From the NCBI GenBank assembly GCA_025464695.1, contig JAODNQ010000118.1, forward strand, positions 1 through 11,369: 11,369 nucleotides of DNA, in the 5' to 3' direction. Below are positions 7,286 through 11,369 of this stretch, piece after piece. A program made the position numbers and the translations under genes. How positions within the stretch are numbered: position 1 is the stretch's first letter; every line of letters begins with the position of its first letter. This DNA comes from Frankiales bacterium. Its GTDB lineage: Bacteria; Actinomycetota; Actinomycetes; Mycobacteriales; SCTD01. The notes under the pieces were generated by a model that saw only the letters and a list, made by a program, of their open reading frames with translations, did no database searches and was not told the origin of the DNA.

Positions 7286-7291
7286 TAGGGT
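7286..7291 (+). promoter_or_regulatory. Putative -10 box (TAGGGT) for leaderless miaA
   Basis: TAGGGT (TANNNT) lies exactly 7 nt before the GTG at 7299, the same geometry as at miaB and dapF. No Shine-Dalgarno is present. A -35 would have to lie within the preceding terminator stem, and none is recognisable. Confidence 0.55.
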
Positions 7292-7298
7292 CGTCGGC

Positions 7299-8192
7299 GT
7301 GTCCCTGCCACCTGTCTGGGCCGTCGTCGGGCCCACGGCTGCAGGCAAGTCCGACCTCGGCGTCGCCCTCGCGCAGACCCTCGGCGGCGAGGTCGTCAAC
7401 GCCGACTCGATGCAGCTCTACCGCGGCATGGACGTCGGGACGGCGAAGCTCACCGCCGAGGAGCAGCAGGGGGTGCGGCACCACCTGCTCGACGTCCGCG
7501 ACGTCACGTGGACCGCGACGGCCGCGGAGTACCAGCAGCTGGCGCGCGACGTCGTCGACGACCTGCGGGCGCGCGGCGTCGTCCCCGTCGTCGTCGGCGG
7601 CAGCGGCTTGTACGTGCGGGCGGCGCTGGACGCGCTCGAGTTCCCGGGGACGGACCCGGAGCTCCGGGCGTCGCTCGAGGCCGACCTCGAGGCGCACGGC
7701 GCGCACCCGCTGCACGCCCGGCTCGCCGCGCTCGACCCCGCCGCCGCGTCCCGGATCGAGCCGTCGAACGGACGCCGGACCGTCCGGGCGCTGGAGGTCG
7801 TCACGCTGACCGGGTCGATGCCGGGGGAGATGACGGCGTACGAGCAGCACTACCCGACGACGTACGTCGGGGTCGAACGCGACGACCTCGCAGACCGGGT
7901 CGCGACCCGGGTCGACCGCATGTGGGAGGCCGGGCTGGTCGAGGAGGTGCGGGCCCTGGAGCAGCAGGGCCTGCGGGACGGCGTCACGGCGTCGCGGGCA
8001 CTGGGGTACGCGCAGGTGCTGGCGCACCTCAACGGCGCGCTGGACGACCCGGTCGCTGCCACCGTCGTGCAGACCCGGCGGTTCGTGAAGCGCCAGCGGG
8101 CGTGGTTCCGGCGCGACCCGCGGGTGCGGTGGCTCGACGGGCGCACCCCGGACCTCGTCGACCGGGCCCTGCAGGCTGGTCACAGCGGGTAG
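7299..8192 (+). CDS. miaA: MiaA, tRNA dimethylallyltransferase
   Basis: 297 aa, the usual size. It transfers the dimethylallyl group of DMAPP to N6 of A37 in tRNAs reading UNN codons, making the substrate of MiaB. The P-loop is GPTAAGKS at 11-18. D36 in NADSMQLYRGMDVGTAK matches the conserved catalytic Asp region. VVVGGSGLYVRA (about 97-108) corresponds to the family's GGTGLY motif with Ser for Thr. DPAAASRIEPSNGRRTVRAL contains the usual tRNA/DMAPP-binding Arg block, and VKRQRAWFRRD near the C-terminus is characteristic. It follows the terminator closely and has its own apparent leaderless promoter. In many actinobacteria it stands near miaB; here three accessory genes separate them. Confidence 0.96.
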   Translation: MSLPPVWAVVGPTAAGKSDLGVALAQTLGGEVVNADSMQLYRGMDVGTAKLTAEEQQGVRHHLLDVRDVTWTATAAEYQQLARDVVDDLRARGVVPVVVGGSGLYVRAALDALEFPGTDPELRASLEADLEAHGAHPLHARLAALDPAAASRIEPSNGRRTVRALEVVTLTGSMPGEMTAYEQHYPTTYVGVERDDLADRVATRVDRMWEAGLVEEVRALEQQGLRDGVTASRALGYAQVLAHLNGALDDPVAATVVQTRRFVKRQRAWFRRDPRVRWLDGRTPDLVDRALQAGHSG

Positions 8193-8220
8193 CCCCGGAT
8201 GACCCGCGTCGGTCATGTCA

Positions 8221-8239
8221 CGGCACTCCAGCAGTGCCG
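8221..8239 (+). terminator. Small hairpin after miaA
   Basis: A perfect 7-bp stem (8221-8227 with 8233-8239) with a 5-nt loop, preceded by a weaker 6-bp stem (8185-8190 with 8202-8207) over the miaA stop. It may be the miaA terminator or an attenuator ahead of the EAL gene. If the EAL gene started at ATG 8215, the hairpin would be inside its coding region, which is one reason to prefer 8251. Confidence 0.35.
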
Positions 8240-8250
8240 AGACTCAGTCC

Positions 8251-9096
8251 ATGACCACCGCCACCGCACCCCTTGCCGCACGGGTCGCCGAGCTGGACAC
8301 CGCCGACGGGACCCTCGAGCTGCTGTACCAGCCGGAGGTCGAGCTGGCCACCGGCGCGATCGTCGCGATGGAGGGCCTGCTGCGGTGGCACACCCAGGAC
8401 CTCGGCGTCCTTGCGCCGCCGGCCTTCTTCTCGCAGGCCGAGCAGGCCGGGCAGATGCCGGCGATCGGGGCCTGGGTGCTGCAGACCGGCGCGGCCGAGG
8501 CGGCGGCCTGGCAGGGCCTGCGCGGCGGCGCCCGTCAGCTGCGCCTCAACGTGACGACGTCGCAGCTGCGCGAGCCCCGGTTCGCCGACCTCGTCAGCGC
8601 GGTGGTCGCGGAGAACCGGCTGCCCGTCGGGGCGCTCGGCCTCGAGGTCAGCGAGCAGACGCTGCAGGACCTCGGCGACGACGGCCTGGCCGTCCTCATG
8701 GAGCTGCGCGCCACCGGCGTCGCGCTCGCCGTCGACGACACCTCCTTCTACGCCACCCTCGCCGTCATCGAGCACCTCCCGGTCGACGTCGTGAAGCTGG
8801 GCCAGCGGTACGTCCGCGGCATCGACGGGCGCGAGTCCGGCCTGGTCGAGACGCTCGTCGAGCGGGCCCACGCCCGCGGGCTGGTCGTCGTCGCCGAGGG
8901 GGTCGAGACCTGGGGCGAGGCGGTCCGGCTGACCGAGCTGGGCTGCGACCGCGCCCACGGCTGGCTCTACGCCTCCGCCCAGCGCGGCGACAAGGCCCGC
9001 TGGCTGCTCGAGCAGGGCACCGGGTGGCGCGGCGCGACCGTCGTCCCCGGGGTCCAGGCACTGCCCTTCGTCCCGAGCCCGCGCGCGGCCGTCTGA
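8251..9096 (+). CDS. EAL-domain protein with degenerate motifs
   Basis: 281 aa from ATG 8251; an in-frame ATG at 8215 would add 12 aa. Neither has a strong ribosome binding site. A single EAL domain fills the protein from about residue 22 to 255, with no GGDEF, PAS or membrane segment. EAL domains hydrolyse or sense cyclic di-GMP. The signature reads EGL (E41). Metal and substrate residues kept are N100 (LNVTTS), E132 (LEVSE), D162-D163, K182 and E216 (AEGVET). Changed positions are loop 6, where the family's DDFGTGYSS reads DDTSFYAT and is one residue shorter; KID, which reads KLG; and the QG motif, which reads HG (H236). With loop 6 and the Gln lost, weak or no phosphodiesterase activity is likely, and it may be a c-di-GMP receptor or have another partner. 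It lies between miaA and dapF. Confidence 0.88.
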   Translation: MTTATAPLAARVAELDTADGTLELLYQPEVELATGAIVAMEGLLRWHTQDLGVLAPPAFFSQAEQAGQMPAIGAWVLQTGAAEAAAWQGLRGGARQLRLNVTTSQLREPRFADLVSAVVAENRLPVGALGLEVSEQTLQDLGDDGLAVLMELRATGVALAVDDTSFYATLAVIEHLPVDVVKLGQRYVRGIDGRESGLVETLVERAHARGLVVVAEGVETWGEAVRLTELGCDRAHGWLYASAQRGDKARWLLEQGTGWRGATVVPGVQALPFVPSPRAAV

Positions 9097-9100
9097 GGCC

Positions 9101-9106
9101 TAGGCT
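9101..9106 (+). promoter_or_regulatory. Putative -10 box (TAGGCT) for leaderless dapF
   Basis: TAGGCT lies 4 nt after the EAL-gene stop and exactly 7 nt before the dapF GTG at 9114, identical in sequence and spacing to the miaB signal. No Shine-Dalgarno and no recognisable -35 are present. Confidence 0.55.
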
Positions 9107-9113
9107 CCGTGAC

Positions 9114-9893
9114 GTGGAGCTGACCTACCTCAAGGGGCACGGGACCGAGAACGACTTCGTCGTCCTGCCCGACCTCGAGGGGACCCTGGAGCTCACGCCC
9201 GAGCTGGTCGCCCGGCTGTGCGACCGGCGGGCCGGCATCGGCGCCGACGGCGTCCTGCGGGTGGTGCCGACCAAGCTCGAGCCCAGCGCCGGCGACTCCA
9301 GCGCCGAGTGGTTCATGGACTACCGCAACGCCGACGGCTCGGTGGCGGAGATGTGCGGCAATGGGGTGCGCGTCTACGCCCGCTACCTCGTCGAGGCCGG
9401 CCTCGCGTCGCTCGGCGAGCTCGACCTCGCCACCCGCGGCGGCGACAAGCACGTCGTCGTCGAGTCCGACGTCGTCACCGTCGACATGGGGTTGGCCGTC
9501 GTGGGGGAGCCGGTGCTCGTCGACGGCGTCGTCGCGACCTCCGTCGACATGGGCAACCCGCACGCCGTCGTCCACGCGACGCCGCCTGCCGTGCTCGACC
9601 CGGACCGCAAGGACCTCAACGTCGAGTACGTCGAGGAGCTCGGCCCGACCCACCTGCGGATGCGCGTGCACGAGCGTGGCGTCGGGGAGACCCGCTCCTG
9701 CGGCACGGGCGCCTGCGCCGCCGTCGTCGCGCACGTGCTGCGGACCGCCGAGCCCCGCGGGTCGGCGTACGACGTCGACGTCCCCGGCGGCCGGCTGCAG
9801 GTGACCTGGCGCGAGGACGGTCACGTGCTGCTCGCCGGGCCCGCGGTCATCGTCGCGGCCGGCTCGCTCAACCCCTCCTGGCTCGACGCGTGA
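9114..9893 (+). CDS. dapF: DapF, diaminopimelate epimerase
   Basis: 259 aa, slightly shorter than the usual 270-290. It is a cofactor-independent racemase converting LL- to meso-diaminopimelate for lysine and peptidoglycan synthesis in the cytoplasm. The two catalytic cysteines are C81 in AEMCGNGVR and C196 in ETRSCGTGACA. Substrate-binding stretches are GHGTENDF at the N-terminus, FMDYRNADGS before the first Cys and MGNPHAVV in the middle. The GTG start places the protein at ELTYLKGHGTENDF, as expected for the family. The gene overlaps the next one by 4 nt (GTGA), so the two are probably translationally coupled. Position downstream of miaA and before hflX is the usual actinobacterial order. 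Confidence 0.96.
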   Translation: MELTYLKGHGTENDFVVLPDLEGTLELTPELVARLCDRRAGIGADGVLRVVPTKLEPSAGDSSAEWFMDYRNADGSVAEMCGNGVRVYARYLVEAGLASLGELDLATRGGDKHVVVESDVVTVDMGLAVVGEPVLVDGVVATSVDMGNPHAVVHATPPAVLDPDRKDLNVEYVEELGPTHLRMRVHERGVGETRSCGTGACAAVVAHVLRTAEPRGSAYDVDVPGGRLQVTWREDGHVLLAGPAVIVAAGSLNPSWLDA

Positions 9894-10615
9894 CCCCCGC
9901 CGAGGCCCTCCGCGGGTGCGCCGGGCCGGTCGGCAAGCTCGGCGGGGCCTGGATGTTCGACGCCGTCACCGGCGCCCGCGGCTCGGAGCTCGGGCTGTCG
10001 ACGTGGTCCTGGTACCACTGCGGCCGCGGCGGGGTCCTCGGGTCCTCCGCGGACGTCGCCGCAGCGGCGTTCGGGTTCTTCCCGCCGGCCCTGCAGCGCA
10101 AGGCCTGGGACCGTGGCGCGGCCGTGCTGCCGCCCGAGGAGATCGCGGGTCACTACGCGCAGGCCTGCGCCGACTGGGGCGTGCGGACACTGCCCTCCGA
10201 CGCTCGCCTGGTGTCGCTGCTGACGGCGGTGAACGACGCCGCCGCGCCCGCCGGCCTGCCCCTGTTCGCGGGCTGGCGGGCCTTGGCGCGCACGGTGGAG
10301 ACGTCCGACGCCGGGCGGCTCGCCCTCGCGCTGCAGGTGGCCCGTGAGCTGCGCGGAGGAGCGCACCTGCTGGCGGTCGTCACGGTCGGCGTCGAGCCGC
10401 TGCAGGCCCTGGTGTCCGGGCGGTACGGCGTCGGGAACGCGGAGTTCTTCGGCTGGCCGCCGCCCTACCCGGAGCCCGAGGCAGCGCGCGCGCAGATGGC
10501 TGAGGCCGAGGCGCTGACCGACCGGCTGGTGGAGCCGGCGTTCGCGGCGCTGACCGACGACGAGCGGGCCGATCTCGTGGCGGGCCTCCGGACACTGAAC
10601 TCGCGCGACACCTGA
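9890..10615 (+). CDS. SCO6745/SalK-like family protein
   Basis: 241 aa, GTG start sharing GTGA with the dapF stop; this start removes an upstream stretch that is only a shadow of dapF. The N-terminal region (KLGGAWMFDAVTGARGSELGL, then YHCGRGGVLG and AAAFGFFPP) matches my memory of the SCO6745-type actinobacterial family, which has no function I can state. The rest is helical and Ala-rich, with a WRALAR segment in the middle and a VSGRYGVGNAEFFGWPPPYPEP segment near residues 177-198. No signal peptide or membrane helix is evident. The coupling to dapF and position before hflX may only reflect compact packing. Family assignment is from pattern memory and is moderate. Confidence 0.68.
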   Translation: MTPAEALRGCAGPVGKLGGAWMFDAVTGARGSELGLSTWSWYHCGRGGVLGSSADVAAAAFGFFPPALQRKAWDRGAAVLPPEEIAGHYAQACADWGVRTLPSDARLVSLLTAVNDAAAPAGLPLFAGWRALARTVETSDAGRLALALQVARELRGGAHLLAVVTVGVEPLQALVSGRYGVGNAEFFGWPPPYPEPEAARAQMAEAEALTDRLVEPAFAALTDDERADLVAGLRTLNSRDT

Positions 10616-10627
10616 GCCGGCGCGTGT

Positions 10628-10633
10628 CAGGCT
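10628..10633 (+). promoter_or_regulatory. Putative -10 box (CAGGCT) for leaderless hflX
   Basis: CAGGCT differs from the miaB/dapF TAGGCT by one base and again stands exactly 7 nt before the start (ATG 10641). GCGACA at 10605-10610, inside the preceding gene and 17 nt upstream, matches four of six bases of TTGACA and may be a -35. GGGCGGG directly abuts the ATG, too close for a ribosome binding site. Confidence 0.45.
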
Positions 10634-10640
10634 GGGCGGG

Positions 10641-11369
10641 ATGACGAAACCCGCGCACGGTGTTGACCAGGTGATGACAACAGCTGCTTCCGCCGCCCCT
10701 GTCCGCACTCCCCGCTCCGACGGCGCTGTCGTGCTCGACGACCGCCTCCTGCAGGCCCCGCCCCTCCACGACCTCGAGGGCGAGGGCTTCGACCTCGAGG
10801 AGCGCAAGTCGCTCCGCCGCGTGGCGGGCATCCGCACCGACCTCGAGGACGTCACCGAGGTCGAGTACCGCCAGCTGCGCCTGGAGCGCGTCGTCCTCAT
10901 GGGCGTCTACGGCTACGGCGACGCCGTCGGCGCCGAGAACTCCCTCAAGGAGCTCCAGGCGCTCGCCGAGACCGCCGGCTGTGAGGTCCTCGAGGGCCTC
11001 GCGCAGCGGCGCGAGAAGCCCGACCCGAAGACCTACGTCGGCTCCGGCAAGGCCCAGGAGCTGCGGGACGCCGTGCTGGCGACCGGCGCCGACACCGTCA
11101 TCTGCGACGGCGAGCTGTCCCCAGGGCAGCTGCGCTCGCTCGAGGAGGTCGTCAAGGTCAAGGTCATCGACCGGACGTGGCTGATCCTCGACATCTTCGC
11201 CCAGCACGCGACGTCGCGGGAGGGCAAGGCGCAGGTCGAGCTCGCCCAGATGACCTACATGCTCCCGCGCCTGCGCGGCTGGGGTGAGTCGCTGGCCCGC
11301 CAGGGCGGTGGCGCCGGCGGCTCGTCCGGCGGCGTCGGTACGCGTGGTCCCGGTGAGACCAAGATCGAG
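10641..11369 (+). CDS. hflX: HflX, ribosome-associated GTPase (5' part)
   Basis: 243 codons are present, with no stop before the window ends. HflX is a GTPase that binds the 50S subunit and in studied bacteria splits or rescues stalled ribosomes under stress. The window holds the N-terminal domain: LMGVYGYGDAVGAENSLKEL (about 86-105), DPKTYVGSGKAQEL (129-141), DTVICDGELSPGQLRSLEE, then RTWLILDIFAQHATSREGKAQVELAQM (178-204), and the Gly-rich linker ending GVGTRGPGETKIE, which precedes the G domain. The G1-G5 motifs would be beyond the edge. A 55-residue low-complexity head precedes the conserved part; internal starts at 10671 (GTG) or 10674 (ATG) are possible. I chose 10641 for the promoter spacing. 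Confidence 0.93.
   Translation, partial: MTKPAHGVDQVMTTAASAAPVRTPRSDGAVVLDDRLLQAPPLHDLEGEGFDLEERKSLRRVAGIRTDLEDVTEVEYRQLRLERVVLMGVYGYGDAVGAENSLKELQALAETAGCEVLEGLAQRREKPDPKTYVGSGKAQELRDAVLATGADTVICDGELSPGQLRSLEEVVKVKVIDRTWLILDIFAQHATSREGKAQVELAQMTYMLPRLRGWGESLARQGGGAGGSSGGVGTRGPGETKIE

Noticed and set aside
5840..7399. 519-codon minus-strand open frame opposite the collagen-like gene
   Set aside because: The periodic Ala/Leu pattern is simply the complement of the Gly-X-Y repeat.
10380..11207. Minus-strand open frame over hflX
   Set aside because: No motifs, and it overlaps a strongly conserved HflX N-terminal domain.

Overview
The window is very GC-rich, uses many GTG starts and carries a partial mycothiol-biosynthesis gene (mshC). 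It also holds the block miaB ... miaA ... dapF ... hflX, whose order is typical of Actinomycetota. I therefore read it as a chromosomal segment of a high-GC actinobacterium. I cannot name the genus with confidence.

Layout from left to right. The 3' end of mshC (+, 3-689) converges on a secreted subtilisin-like S8 peptidase (-, 742-2235), with an 11-bp hairpin between them. The peptidase diverges from miaB (+, 2381-3835), a tRNA methylthiotransferase. Between miaB and miaA, usually close partners acting on the same tRNA adenosine, lies about 3.4 kb of accessory DNA. It contains an orphan AbiEi-like HTH/DUF559 nuclease-fold protein (+, 4005-4955), a protein made of four tandem cold-shock domains (-, 5031-5957) and, divergent from it, a collagen-like protein with 81 uninterrupted Gly-X-Y triplets (+, 6149-7228). 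The DUF559 gene is bracketed by two related 62-bp palindromic elements.

After a 13-bp-stem hairpin come miaA (+, 7299-8192), an EAL-domain protein with eroded motifs (+, 8251-9096), dapF (+, 9114-9893), a SCO6745-like protein overlapping dapF by 4 nt (+, 9890-10615) and the 5' two-thirds of hflX (+, 10641 to the window end).

MiaA prenylates A37 of tRNA and MiaB methylthiolates the product; DapF makes meso-diaminopimelate for lysine and peptidoglycan; HflX is a ribosome-associated GTPase. miaB, miaA, dapF and hflX share a start architecture: a TAGGCT-like hexamer, exactly 7 nt, then the start codon, with no Shine-Dalgarno. This is what leaderless transcripts from TANNNT-type -10 boxes look like. 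The accessory genes do not show it and use ordinary ribosome binding sites or coupling where one can be seen.

Most notable for follow-up are the palindrome-bracketed DUF559 gene, the four-domain cold-shock protein, the collagen-like protein without an export signal and the degenerate EAL protein.
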